Positions 47,065-59,040 are shown, counted from the stretch's first letter. The stretch: 64,000 nt of DNA from Siniperca chuatsi (GCF_020085105.1 NC_058047.1:1764501-1828500), one strand, 5' to 3'. Notes: a model not told the origin generated them from the sequence alone. Made by a program: numbers and translations.

Positions 47065-47749
47065 ACGCTGCACTATAAAGCCACACTCCCCTGGTTCACT
47101 CACTGTCTGGTCTCAAACCTACCATGCGGTTCGACCTGACTGACTTCACTACTGAAGATTTCCCGCGTACTTTGGACTCCCCTCAGCCTGTGTGTGTGTG
47201 TCTTCGTCTCCTGGTTCTCCTTTTCCCCGTCTCCTCCAGTGTACAGAACGGACTACTCCAACAGATAAGACTCTATAGACATTCCTAGCTCCTGCCCACA
47301 TTGTCTACTGTTTTTGCTCTACCTGTGTTTAGCATATTGTTGCAAAAAACTCCCTCGTCACTGCATTTACCTCCGTGATCTGTGTCTGCCTGCTGACAGA
47401 AGACCAGACCTCAACCCATCTGGAGATTGAGCGCTCCGCTCCCGCTGTGGAAAATCCCTACGAAGGGTTGGTCAGTGCCCTTTGAGCGGCTCTGTCTCTG
47501 GATCCCCACGAACAATCTGCCTCTGCCGGTCCCATGGCCCTTCCTCCCAGCTATTCGGGTGAGGCAGTAGCATGTAGTGGTTTCCTGTACGTCGAGATGC
47601 ACTCGCAAAGATTCACCACCGAACGAGCTAAAGTGGCCTTTCTCATTTCCCTCCTCTCCTGAAGAGCGTTGCTCTGGGCTCAAACACTTTGGAGCTCACA
47701 ATCCCCCCTGATCAACTCTTTTTCTAACTTCTAGTCTCACTTCCAGGAA

Positions 47750-48466
47750 GTGTTCGGTCTCGCCACCGGGGACCTGGCCCTCTCCGATCAGCTCTTCTGC
47801 CTGCGGCACGGCAGTTCTTCGGGGAGTGACTACACCCTGCAGTTCTGCACGCTAGCGGCCATAACTGCTTACCGCCAAGGTCTAAACTCCCAACTTTGCC
47901 AAAAGATGGTAATCTACGATAACAGCATTGGATTCGAAACTTTCATGCAGAAAACCGCGAAAATCGCTCAGTTACTGACCGCATGTCAACCAGAGCAAAC
48001 AGCTAATTCACCGCTCTCACCCGAAGCCTGTCCTCCAGTACCAGAGCCCATGCAACTCGACACCCACCGGTTCTCTCCCCAAGAACGTGCACGTCGTCTG
48101 ACCCAGGGCCGGTGCTCGTATTGTGGGGCTCCTGGGCACCAGATCAGAGCATGCCCAACCCGTCCTCCACGTACTGCGGTGAGTACCATTCCCAGTTACC
48201 CTGCCCTGCCGGCGTCAAGCTTCTTCTTCGTGGGTAAGAAGGACGGAGGCTTGCGGACCTGCATCGACTTCCGGACCCTCGACAGCCAACTGTCAAGCTC
48301 CCCTATCCTCTTCCTCTGGTCCCTGCTGCCCTCGAGGAACTCCGTGGGGCTCGCATTTTCACCAAGCTGGATCTGCGGAGTGCCTACAACCTCGTTCGAA
48401 TCTGGGAGGGGGACAAATGGAAGACAGCATTCATCACCCCTTCGGGCCACTACGAATACCTGGTGA
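47750..48466 (+). pseudogene. Gypsy-2 gag ORF with internal deletion
   Basis: Gag with zinc knuckle CSYCGAPGHQIRAC is joined in frame to RT-proximal VGKKDGGLR. It then runs out of frame through the RT fingers region. Confidence 0.78.
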
Positions 48467-49548
48467 TGCCGTACGGACTGCCCAACACTCCAGCTGTCTT
48501 CCAGGGCTTCATGAACGAGGTGTTCGGGGAGTATCTCCGCCGCTTTGTGATCGTCTACATCGATGACATTCTCATCTACTTCCGGAACTTGGCTGAACAT
48601 TGCCACCACGTCACACAGGTCCTCCAACAGCTCAGGAAACATCAGCTCTATCTGAAGCTCGAGAAGTGCGAGTTCCATCGCCCCACGGTCCAGTTCCTCG
48701 GGTACATCGTCAGCGCAGAGGGCATCCAAATGGACCAGGGGAACATCCACGCCATCCAAAACTGGCCTCTTCCTCAAACAGTTAAGGAGCTCCTACGCTT
48801 CCTCGGGTTTGCAAACTTCTACCGCAGATTCATTAAGAATTTCAGTTTCATGTCTTCTCCTCTCACCTCCCTGCTCCGTCGTAAGCCCAAGTCACTGTCC
48901 TGGAACCCTGAAGCTCGAGCCGCATTCGAAGAGCTAAAGAAAGCCTTCTGCACTGCTCCCGTTCTCACCCATCCAAATCCGGATCTCCCTTTTATTGTTG
49001 AAGTGGACGCCGCCACCACCGGTGCGGGAGCAGTGCTATCCCAATGCCACGGAGAGCCTCCTCAACTCCATCCTTGCGCCTTCTTCTCCAAGAAGCTGTC
49101 CCCGGCGGAGCAGAATTACGACATCGGCAACCGGGAGCTGCTGGCGATCAAGTTGGCACTGGAAGAGTGGAGGCATTGGCTGGAGGGAGCTAATCACTCG
49201 TTCTCCATCATCACCGACCATAAGAACCTCCGTTCCGCCAAAAGGTTTAACCTGCACCAAGCCCGCTGGGCCCTCTTCTTCACCCGTTTCCACTTCACCA
49301 TCACCTATAGATCCGGAGAAAAGACCATAAAAGCAGACTCTCTCTCAAGAATCCATGCCCCCGAAGAATCCCCAACACCGGAACCCATCCTCCCTCCAGC
49401 CATACTCGTCTGCCCCATCCAATGGGACTTAGATGGCCAGATACCGGCCGCCAGAGCTTCCGAACCCGCTCCGCCGGGAGACCCAGAGGATAAGGTTTAC
49501 GTCCCAACCAGCCTACGTGAAGACCTTGTGGGCTCTGTGCATGCATCA
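48463..49548 (+). pseudogene. Gypsy-2 RT, RNase H and connection
   Basis: Open frame with YIDD (48556-48567), RNase H ([11 protein letters not shown]) and the connection region DSLSRIHAP, ending at [17 protein letters not shown]. It is the longest surviving pol frame of the three gypsy copies. Confidence 0.82.
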
Positions 49549-49737
49549 TGTTATTTCCGGTTCACATAGGGGCAGGGGCAGGGGCAGGTGCAGGGGTGTA
49601 GGGGAAGGTGCAGGGGAAGGTGGAGGTGCAGGGGCAGGGGCAGGGGCAGGGGCAGGGAGAAAATGCACAAGGATGCAGTGCCATTTAAGTGTTTTCTCCC
49701 CTGGAACGGCATCTCAGAGGGCCCTGTCCTCAGAGGG
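49549..49737. repeat. VNTR-bearing LTR-like repeat, copy 11a
   Basis: A short left end meets the minisatellite at 49567-49660, which includes four consecutive GGGGCA units. It pairs with copy 6a at 28540. Confidence 0.7.
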
Positions 49738-49922
49738 CCCAGCCCTGTCTTGCTGTGTTGAGAAGCATTCACTAACCCTATGACATGGCTGGTACGTCAC
49801 TCCACCCTGTCTGGTTGCATCCTGATGGCTCTCTTGAAGTAATCTGCAGCCAGCAGCTTTTTGTCTGCGCTGAACGTCATCAGGGTCCAGGCTTTTTCCG
49901 CGTAGATCTCCAGATGGAGCTC
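49738..49922 (-). pseudogene. IFIT exon 2 internal fragment B
   Basis: Paralogue of fragment A (28799-28982), with the same right junction into TGTTATTTCTGG. Confidence 0.75.
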
Positions 49923-50370
49923 CAGATGTTATTTCTGGTTCACCTTGCCACATACCAACTCTCTCTGTCATTCCAGGTCGAGCCACTCCCTCCAGCCCTG
50001 CAGTAAGGGGCAGGGGCGAAAAGCACAAGGATGCAGTGCCATATCGGCGTTTTATCCACTGGAAGGGCATCTCAGAGGGCACTTTTTGCGGCTTTTATTT
50101 TTCGAACATGGGGGTAAAGGTGGGACGATTTCCCACAGAGTCCACTATGGTGCCCTGCCAGCTATTCATTCTAGTATCTTTGTGGGCCCTCCTCAAATGA
50201 TGGCCCGGCATACTCGGTCCCGTTTGTCCCCCCAGTCCTATGCCCCTGGTTCTGCCTGTTCTATTAACTTCAGTAAACAGAACTTTGATGTTACCTGCCT
50301 GTCTTTTGTCATACTTCTGAGTTCTCTGCCTGCCTTTCATTATGAAAAGTTACATCTGTCTGTCAAACTA
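49923..50370. repeat. VNTR-type repeat, copy 11b (right end)
   Basis: Paralogue of 28983-29370, with one GGGGCAGGGGCG in place of a minisatellite. Confidence 0.6.
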
Positions 50371-52355
50371 AAAATAAACAGAAAACATTTTTGTCCTTAG
50401 AATTTTCTCCAAAGTTGATCTAAAGTTAGAAACAGTTTTCCCCCCAACTTCTCTTGAAGCTATATCTAGCAGTCTGCGGCTGTCTGCAGAGTGTTACAGG
50501 TATGAAGAGCTGGGACAGCGGTTACCTGGAGACACCTGCATTGTGACTCTCTGCTGCCGCCTACAGGTGGAACTAGGTTCAGAATCAGAATCAGAAATAC
50601 TTTATTGATCCCCGAAGGGAAACTCTTTGTTACAGCAGCTCACCTTTACGTCAGTGCACACAGGAAAAAGTAATAGCAAAAAATATAATACAGGTCAGAA
50701 AATAGATTAAGTACCAGGAAGAAAAAGGAAAGCTAAAAGTTTGAAAAAGTAAGACGACGAGATGGAGCTACGGCAACAGGCAGCATGCACGTTGGCGCAT
50801 GCGCACTAAGTTAGCTTGTGGTTATACTTCTCTTCGACACAAAAGCTCATATTTGATCATGTTCACCTGCTCACCTGTTGCCTTGGAGATATTGTTATAC
50901 AGCTGTATGTGTTTTATGCTCATCCATGTTGACGTAAAAGTTGAACGTAAAAAAAAAACATTCTTCACCTTGGAAACAGTAATTGACACATCATTGTCAA
51001 TTTTATATCTTTTCGTTTTTACCTGCAAACTGTCAGACATCTTTTCTCTAAATCTTGTATGAAATTTGAATTTCTTTTTGGCAAGTAATTTCTCCTGCTT
51101 CTAATTCTACTGCTGATGTAAAGCCCTCAGGTTTAGGTGCAGTGTGTATGTACAGTCACTCGCTCCATCTGTAGCCTTTAAGACACATTCTGTGGTTCAA
51201 ACCCTCTGAGATAGAAACATCTAATAATACTCCCTGTTTTATTATTATTATTGATCAGGTTTTCATGCTACAATATGTGGCCATATGTATATGGCACCAA
51301 TAAAGTTATCAATAATAAATGAATTTTAACTTGGGTTTAAATTCAGCTTTTCTGTGAAGAAAATGACTATGTCCCCCTATAATTAGTACCAAATGAAACC
51401 GTTATTTCCAAGAAACTTATTACGAAATCATTCTAAAATCTCAGACACTTTTTGGATGATTAAACAAATGTTTTCCTTCCTTTAAAGTTTCCAAATGAAA
51501 TGTCGGCAGTGGCTTTCAAAAGTCTTAGTTTGACTGACGTCCATCAGTGCCCTGTGTACTGTAACCACCAACACAAAAAACTTAAAGAAGACTTTTTAGT
51601 GTACATCATGTATATTTAATAGTATTAGTATTGTGTACAACTGAGACACAGCTCAACATACTTTCTAAGAATACAATCAGTTGAATCTGGCGATAATATT
51701 CAGGTTATACATCAAAGTAACTATTACATTACCAATCAGAGAGGTTTATATGTCACCACTCCAAAGCTTACAGCAAAGCAAATTTTATACAGAGTGTATA
51801 ATGTTCTCATACAAACCTAAAATACAGTGCTAAGGAAAATAATAAACACAGCAGGAATATAGTAAACACCACGGTTACATGTAAGTTAAGAAAAGGAACA
51901 TCTGATCAAAATCTATTTGAACTAATAATGTAATTTACTGAATTATGTAATGACATTTGAACATGTCCACAGTGGATGTTATTTAAAGGACCACGCCAGT
52001 GTTACTGAATGATTCAGTTTCATACAGATCGAGTACACTACTGCTGACAGTTTCTCGGTGCAAATGTATAGTTAGTTTCAATGGAATCACCCTCAGAGGA
52101 TTCACTTGCAGGGTGAAGTAAATCTGGGCCAAACTTGACTTAATGTCACTGTGATCAGTGGGTCTTCACTGTTAAGTTTCTCACTTCCATTTTTATTTTA
52201 TTTTAAGAAGTAATCTTTTCCACAATTTCCACAAATATTTTCCACAAGTTTTCCTAATGTGTATGTAATCAAATTAATGAGTAATTAAAGATTTTTTTAG
52301 GTAAAGGGGATACCTACATTTCTTTCTGGATTTAGAACCAGTTCTGTTAAAAACT
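50371..52355. other. IFIT-9 downstream spacer with PRPF38A-derived segments
   Basis: Matches the IFIT-5 spacer, including the short LINE-tail insertion at 50580-50812, but lacks the long LINE: the empty site AAACATCTAAT is at about 51217-51227. PRPF38A-like segments lie at about 50930-51090 and 51300-51540. The IFIT 3' UTR with ATTAAA follows. Confidence 0.65.
50580..50812 (-). mobile_element. Short LINE-tail-derived insertion, second copy
   Basis: Paralogue of 29595-29848 at the same site. Confidence 0.65.
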
Positions 52356-54427
52356 CTATGGCTTTTGCAGGTTCGCCAGAAACTCCTCTATTTCTCTACA
52401 CCTTTGGTTCCTGCCTTTTTCTTTAATCTTCTTCAGAACTCTGATGCTGCTCTTACGATAGAAGGATTGTTGTGGTATCTCAACCACCTTCATGTGATAT
52501 GTTATTGACCTGTCACGATCCTGCCGATAGAAGTTTAAATATATTGCATAGTTGTTGTAAAGCATCTGTTTGTCTTTAGGTTCCAGGTCGCTTTTTAGCA
52601 GTTCCTGGTACATCCCATCAGCTTTATCCAGATTTGACTTTGCGTATATATTTGCGAGGTCTATTTTCTTATCAAATGAAGAATGAGGGTAAAGAGAAAT
52701 CACCTCCTTATGGAGACTGATTGCTCTGTCTATCACGCTTTTTTCTGGGCGACTTTCCTCGGAAGATGTGATCTTCCATTTGTAGCAGAGTGCAACACAT
52801 GACTTCAGATAACGTACATCTGGATGGTTTTCCAGAGCCTCCTCTGCCAAATCAATGGCCTCATCAACAGATACATATTTCTTGTAAACCCATAGTAATG
52901 CTTTCATACCGCTGCAGCTGATGACGGGATTTCTCAAAACCTGTCTGCCTAACTCACGCGCTTCATCTTTGATTCTTTCTCCTTTCTTAGCACATTGCTC
53001 AAGGTAGTGAACTGCGAGGTGCAAGCTCTCTGGATCCTGCTCCTTGGCGATTCTCATTTTCTCCAAGACGTTAGCTTCCAGCTCTTTGTTGCTGAAATTA
53101 AAGGGACTGCCTAATGCTAACATATGGCTGGTGTGCCACTCCACCATGTCTGGCTGCATCCTGATGGCTCTCTCGAAGTAATCTGCAGCCTCTTTGTCTT
53201 TGATGCACTTCATCAGGGTCCAGGCTTTTTCCACGTAGATCTCTGGATGGAGCTCGTCCTGGGATGGAGATGGGTATGTATTCATCAGGGCGTCGACCTT
53301 CGACAGGTAAGCCTGACTCTCTGCTTGTTCTCCCAGGTGGTGGTGCAGCCAAGCCAGGTTCCCGTAGTTCACCACTAACCAGGGGCCCTCATCTGTGTTT
53401 CTCATCTGGCGGAAGGCCTCTGCAGCCCTGCTGAACAAACTCTGGGCGTCTTCGGTGAACCCCAGCTTGTACTGAATAAACCCCCGCAGGTTGTAAATGT
53501 GACCCAGCCAGCTGTTTCCCTCCTCGGTGCCGATGTCCTCCAGCTTGTCCCTGAGTCGGAAAAGTTTGAACCTGTTAGGGTCCAGATCCCAGGTGAAGTG
53601 GCACTGCAGGGCCTCCAGTTTGGACAGTGTTGTCGGACTCTGAGCAGCACTGATGGAGAATAAAAATAACAAATATTAAAACTCATCATCAGTACGTTCA
53701 TACAGTACGCTCTGAAGGGTGCTATGTTTGGAGAACGACAGTTCATGTCATGTGGAGGGAGGGAGGGAATAAGGAATAAACAAAGTAAGGAAAAGTTAAC
53801 GCACCAGTAGTAATGCAATGAAAAAGTAAAAGTGAAATATAAAAGAGTGAATAAGGGAAGTAATGGATCAAGAATTTTACTTTCATGATTCTTGACTTTT
53901 GCAGGACTTGCTTTTTATTAAACACATTACAGGGTTTTATTAGGATGATTCTCTCTTTTTGTGTAAAAAATAAAGTGAAATAAAAATTAACTAAAAGATT
54001 AATTCATTAAATGAAAACAAAATAGAATTATTTAGCATTTCTCCAGTTTCTCCAGCAGAATTATATTCCTGGCAGTGTGGGACACAACTTTCAGAAAACA
54101 ATCAATGATTGTTACAAAGTAGAAAGAAAATACAAATGTTAAAATCCCTATAACCCTGGCTGTAAGGGAAGAAAGAAAAAAGAACAAGTAACATAGAAGA
54201 GAGCAAAGTAAGTAAAGAATAAAGAAAGAAGGGAGAGAAAAGATCACAAGGAAATAATGGAGCACTCTGAGCAGTCATTGAAAACATCGTCATTGACTTG
54301 TAGGATCCATAATGTTCATATTTTGGGCTCTGGGACTCAATAATAAGACATTCAAAACATCATAATGTTACTCATTATTTACTTCTACACTTATATAAAA
54401 TGTAGAAGCAGCTCCTCACCTCATCAT
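52356..54427 (-). CDS. IFIT-9: interferon-induced protein with tetratricopeptide repeats (intact)
   Basis: Exon 1 is 54420-54427 (ATGATGAG, donor GT). Exon 2 is 52356-53649 (normal acceptor). The product is 433 aa, starting MMSAAQSPTTLSKLEALQ and ending ANLQKP. It lacks two residues near the N-terminus (LESKLEAL is LSKLEAL) and has the short TLMKCIKDKEAADYF motif, both in frame. All TPR units of IFIT-1 are present. The role is as for IFIT-1: a cytosolic interferon-induced RNA-binding antiviral factor (family knowledge). The intron is shortened by a deletion that removed the MITE and most of the purine tract. With a consensus ISRE and a complete frame, this is the second copy likely to be functional. 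Sequence differences from IFIT-1 are scattered through the C-terminal half. Confidence 0.9.
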
Positions 54428-54964
54428 TCAGCTGTTTCCTCGACTCTGCAGTTCTCTGAATATGCGTCAGTGTGGTTGATTTCTGCTCTTGATGCTGCTT
54501 CGGGTTCGCTGGCACAATGTCAGTGATGTCCAACTTCTATTTCGCTTTAAATGATTTGATGATGTTGAGCAGGTGTAACATGAAATGTTCATAATGAAAC
54601 CGAAACGATTTTCAGATGCGGGACATTTGCATGTAAAGCCTAATATTTACGTGTGCAATGCTTTTGTAATTTAGCCAACAAAACCACAGCATTACAGTCA
54701 GACTTCATTACACTTTTGTGCAAAAGACTTTCATAAAGCCTTCACAACACTGTAAATCCCATCTTGACAGCAGCGTGTGACGTTGTGCTGCAGCATCCTC
54801 AGGACCAGATGAGTCTGACGGGAAAACTTTCCTCAGTACTCACAAAGAAGTTTCACACATCGCAGTGGATACATCAATTGTTAATCAGTCTCATTGTTTA
54901 CATTTTACTTGGAATAAAATAAAAACATCAAAATTGAAAATCCTCCTTTTGTTCAGTCTTAAGG
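54428..54964 (-). promoter_or_regulatory. IFIT-9 promoter with ISRE
   Basis: GAAACCGAAAC at 54596-54606 is identical to the IFIT-1 ISRE, about 170 bp upstream of the ATG. A TTTAAAG box lies nearer the gene. The far-upstream block follows to 54964. Confidence 0.8.
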
Positions 54965-55480
54965 CGTCTTGACTTTCGTTTCCCGTGAATGGAAACCTAC
55001 AGCCACATATCTGTCATACCTCCAGCCAGCTCATAACATTCTTCATTTTATTTCCGCTTCACCTTGCCACGTACCAATGCTCTCTGTCATTCCAGATCGA
55101 GCCACTCCCTCCAGCTCTGGAGTAACCCCTTTGCTGCCATTTCCCTCACCTGACCTTCCCCACCCATTCATTCAACTGTTTTTCATTTTCCAGTCAGCCA
55201 CAGTACTTATCCTGGGTCATCTCAATTCATTCAATGCCCCAGTGGTATTCTCAGGCTGTCTGAGGGTAGGGGCAGGGGCAGGGGCAGGGGCAGGTGTAGG
55301 GGCAGGTGCAGGGGCAGGTGAAGGTGCAGGGACAGTGGCAGGTGTAGGTGCAGGGACAGGTGTTTGTCTGCAGAGGCAGGGGCAGGGGCAGGGACGAAAA
55401 AGCACAAGGATGCAGTGCCATATAGGTATTTTCTCCACTGGAAGGGCATCTCAGAGGGCCTTGTCCTCAGAGGGCCCAGC
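54965..55480. repeat. VNTR-bearing LTR-like repeat, copy 12
   Basis: The minisatellite is 55264-55394, starting with four GGGGCA units. A CTGTTTGTCTGCAG-like interruption near 55363 is unique to this copy. Confidence 0.75.
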
Positions 55481-56112
55481 CCTGTCTTGCTGTGTTTAGA
55501 AGCATTCACTAACCCTATGACATGGCTGGTACGCCACTCCACCCTGTCTGGTTGCATCCTGATCACTCTCTCGAAGTAATCTGCAGCCAGCAGCTTTTTG
55601 TCTGCGCTGAACTTCATCAGGGTCCAGGCTTTTTCCGCGTAGATCTCCAGATGGAGCTCGTCCTGGGATGGAGATGGGTATTTATTCATCAGGGCGTCGA
55701 CCTTCGACAGGTAAGCCTGACTCTCTGCTTGTTCTCCCAGGTGGTGGTGCAGCCAAGCCAGGTTCCCGTAATTCACCGCTAACCAGGGGCCCTCATCTGT
55801 GTTTCTCATCTGGCGGAAGGCCTCTGCAGCCCTGCTGAACAAACTCTGGGCGTCTTCGGTGAACCCCAGCTTGTATTGAATGAACCCCTCCAGGTTGTAA
55901 ATGTGACCCAGGGAGCTTTTTCCCTCCTCGTGGGCGATGTCCTCCAGCTTGTCCCTGAGTCGTATAAGTTTGGACCTGCCAGGGTCCAGATCCCAGGCGA
56001 AGTGGCACTGCAGGGCCTCCTGTTTAGGCTCCAGTGTTGTCGGACTCACTCTGGTCTCAGACCTACCATGCGTTTCGACCTGACTGACTTCACTACTGAA
56101 GATTCCCTGCAT
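55231..56112 (-). pseudogene. IFIT-10: chimeric LTR-IFIT-minisatellite ORF
   Basis: One open frame of 293 codons starts at an ATG (56112-56110) inside the antisense gypsy LTR. It enters IFIT exon 2 at about 56046 (RVSPTTLEPKQEALQ), covers three TPRs to about 55481, and ends in about 85 codons of repeat and minisatellite translation (Pro/Ala then Leu/His/Pro), stopping at 55231. Normal exon 1, intron and promoter are missing. It is the only truncated copy with an ATG in frame upstream of the TPRs. It may be non-functional, but it is the best candidate here for a new chimeric gene if the LTR drives antisense transcription. Confidence 0.72.
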
Positions 56113-56632
56113 ACTTTGGACTCCCCTCAGCTTGTGTGTGTGTGTCTTCGTCTCCTGGTTCTTCTGCTACCCGTCTCCTCCAGTGTACAGAACGGCCTAC
56201 TCCAACAGATAAGACTCTATAGACATTCCTAGCTCCTGCCCACATTGTCTACTGTTTTTGCTTTACCTGTGTTCAGCATATCGTTGTAAAAAACTCCCTC
56301 GTCACTGCATTTACCTCCGTGATCTGTGTCTGCCTGCTGACAGAAGACCAGACCTCAACCCATCTGGAAATGGAGCGCTCCGCTCCCACCGTGGAAAATC
56401 CCTACGAAGGGTTGGTCAGCGCCCTTTGAGCGGCTCTGTCTCTGGATCCCCACCAACAGTCTGCCTCTGCCAGTCCCATGGCCCTTCCCCCCAGCTATTT
56501 GGGTGAGGCGATAGGATGTAGCGGTTTTCTGCTTCAAGTTTCCCTGTACATCGAGATGCACTCGCAAAGATTCACCACAGAATGAGCTAAAGTGGCCTTT
56601 CTCATTTCCCTCCTCTCCTGAAGAGCGTTGCT

Positions 56633-57121
56633 TTGGGCTCAACTTTTTCTAACTTCTTGACCCACTTACAGGAAGTGTTCGGTCTTGCCATCGGGGACCT
56701 GGCCGTGTCCGATCAGCTCTTCTACCTGCGGCAAGGCAGTTCTTCGGCGAGTGACTACACCCTGCAGTTCCACACGCTAGCAGCCGCTAGCAGGTGGAAT
56801 GAGACTGCGCTAATAACTGCTTACCGCCAAGGTCTAAACTCCCAACTCTGCCAAAAGATGGTAATCTACAATAACAGCATTGGATTCGAAACTTTCATGC
56901 AGAAAACCGTGAAAATCGCTCAGTTACTGACCGCATGTCAACCAGAGCAAACAGCTAATTCACCGATCTCACCCGAAGCCTGTCCTCCAGTACCAGAGCC
57001 CATGCAACTCGACACCCAGCGGCTCTCTCCCCAAGAACGTGCACGTCGTCTGACCCAGGGCCGGTGCTCGTATTGTGTGGGATCAGAGCATACCCAACCC
57101 GTCCTCCACGTCCTGCGGTGA
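56633..57121 (+). pseudogene. Gypsy-3 gag fragment
   Basis: Capsid-like region to the damaged zinc knuckle (CSYC retained, the following residues frame-shifted by a deletion). The next frame (57064-58002) carries the dead protease and the start of RT. Confidence 0.75.
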
Positions 57122-57764
57122 GTACCATTCCCAGTTACCCTGCCATTTCAAAATTAACCCTTCTTGAGGTCCAACTACTCACCCCACATTCTGTCGTTGC
57201 AGTACTTGCCCTCCTTGAGCCAGGCTCCTCCGGCAACTTCATCTCGCCGTTGTTATTGAGACGCCTAGAGTTACCGTTTCTACGTCACGCAGAGTTAAAA
57301 ATAGAAACCATTCAGGGAAAACCGCTGGGACATGGAAGAATTAAATATCAATCACTGCCCATCACCCTACATGTAGGTTGTCTGCACAGAGAACAAATCC
57401 CCTTCCTGGTACTGGAGGGACCCACAGTAGACGTCATCCTGGGACGCCCATGGCTCGCTCAACATTCTCCGGAAGTCAGATGGGAGTCCAGCGAGATTCT
57501 GCGGTGGAGTCCAGCCTGCCTTCGACAGTGTATCTCCTCCGTTCCCAAACCTCTGGTCAGTCACTCCCCCGTCCATGTACATTCCACCCGAGTGGAGAGT
57601 CCTGACCCCCCGCCAGATCTCGACATCCCATCTGACTATGTGGCGTTCCAGGATGTCTTCAGCAAACAGGCAGCCACCCTCTTACCACCACATCAGCCAT
57701 GGGACTGTGCCATTGACCTGCTGCCTGGGGCAACACCTCACCCGCGGCGTCAAGCTTCTTCTTC

Positions 57765-58287
57765 GTGGGTAAGAAGGACGGAGGCTTGCGGCCCTGCATC
57801 GACTACCGGACCCTCGACAGCCAAACTGTCAAGCTCCCTTATCCTCTTCTTCTGGTCCCTGCCGCCCTCGAGGAACTCCGTGGGGCTCGCATTTTCACCA
57901 AGCTGGATCTGCGGAGTGCCTACAACCTCGTTCGAATCCGGGAGGGGGACGAATGGAAGACGGCGTTCATCACCCCTTCGGGCCACTACGAATACCTGGT
58001 GATGCCGTACGGACTGTCCAACGCTCCAGCCGTCTTCCAGGGCTTCATGAACGAGGTGTTCGGGGAGTATCTCCACCGCTTTGTGATCGTCTACATCGAT
58101 GACATTCTGATCTACTCCCGGAACTTGGCTGAACATCGCCACCACGTCACGCTCAGGAAACATCAGCTCTATCTGAAGCTTGAGAAGTGCGAGTTCCATC
58201 GCCCCATGGTCCAGTTCCTCGGGTACATCGTTAGCGCAGAGGGCATCCGAATGGACCAGGGGAAGATCCACGCCATCCAAAACTGTG
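57765..58287 (+). pseudogene. Gypsy-3 reverse transcriptase fragment
   Basis: Starts [15 protein letters not shown], with the fingers and palm in one frame including [11 protein letters not shown]. It is cut at AIQN and continues as unrelated codons to 58343. This RT stretch is less damaged than in gypsy-1 and -2. Confidence 0.8.
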
Positions 58288-58782
58288 TGTTACTAGTGCT
58301 ATTTTTCCAGAAATCACAGGTACTTGTTGAAACCTGCCTTTAAAGGATACAGCTCGAAATATAATGTATTTTTCTTTGTGTTAGCCATGAAAAGACTAAA
58401 ACCAACAATGAACTGATTGTACATTACATGTTTTGAGAGGGTGTTGCTGGGGTGAACTGTCCCTTTAAGCTCCAAAATACCAAAGAAAATTCTCTGTATG
58501 TGAAAACCTACTTGGATATAAACATGATTCTGTAGAAAGAAGTATAACTATAACAGAAGAAAGAAAGAAAGAAAGAAACAAGGAAAAAGGAGGAAAAGAA
58601 GGAGGGAAGGACATAAGGAAGAAAGAAAAGACAAAAGGGGATGAGGCAAGAAATAAGAAAAGATGGCTGAAAGCGGATTGGAAGGAGGAGCTAAGTTTAC
58701 TATGTCTTACTATGTTTATTGTTAAAGGGACAGTTCAACCCAAAATCAAAAATCTATATTTTTCCTCTTACCTGTAGTGCAC
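58288..58782 (-). other. IFIT intron remnant beside gypsy-3
   Basis: Matches the right half of the IFIT intron, including the right arm of the TTAA MITE (GGGGTGAACTGTCCCTTTAA at about 58450-58469) and the purine tract, then a second MITE left arm (near 58727). Confidence 0.7.
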
Positions 58783-59040
58783 AGGTCTGAGGGGCACTGT
58801 CTGAGGTGCAGAGGCAGGGGCAGGTGAAGGTGCAGGGGCAGGGGCGAAAAAGCACAAGTATGCAGTGCCATATAGGCGTTTTCTCCACTGGAAGGGCATC
58901 TCAGAGGGCACTTTTTGCGGCTTTTATTTTTCGAAGATGGGGGCATAGGTGGAACGATCTCCCCCAGAGTCCACTATGGTGCCCTGCCAGCTATTCGTTC
59001 TAGTATCTTTGTGGGCCCTCCTCATGGAGGAGTCATTGAA
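58783..59040. repeat. VNTR-bearing LTR-like repeat, copy 13
   Basis: Short minisatellite (about 58801-58846) with only the right part of the repeat, set inside IFIT intron sequence. Confidence 0.7.

Larger units (their letters stand above)
47065..49548 (+). mobile_element. Ty3/gypsy retrotransposon remnant 2
   Basis: The LTR (to about 47398) is 5'-truncated at the same place as in gypsy-1, with TATAAAG kept and the poly(A) site changed to CAAAAAAC. The protease and RT start are deleted: gag jumps from TACCCTGCC to CTGCCGGCGTCAAGC near 48204. The element ends at about 49548, just before the integrase zinc finger, and joins the LTR-like repeat (ATGTTATTTCCGG). Confidence 0.85.
56047..58287 (+). 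mobile_element. Ty3/gypsy retrotransposon remnant 3
   Basis: The LTR is further shortened (starts TCTGGTCTCAGACC, lacks the TATAAAG segment) and ends at about 56342. Gag is open from 56633. The zinc knuckle is damaged near 57065-57100 and the protease motif is LLEPGSSG, with the catalytic Asp lost. RT is open at 57765-58287 with YIDD (58092-58103) and a 15-bp in-frame deletion after the AEHRHHVT motif. The element stops in RT and joins IFIT intron sequence. Confidence 0.85.
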
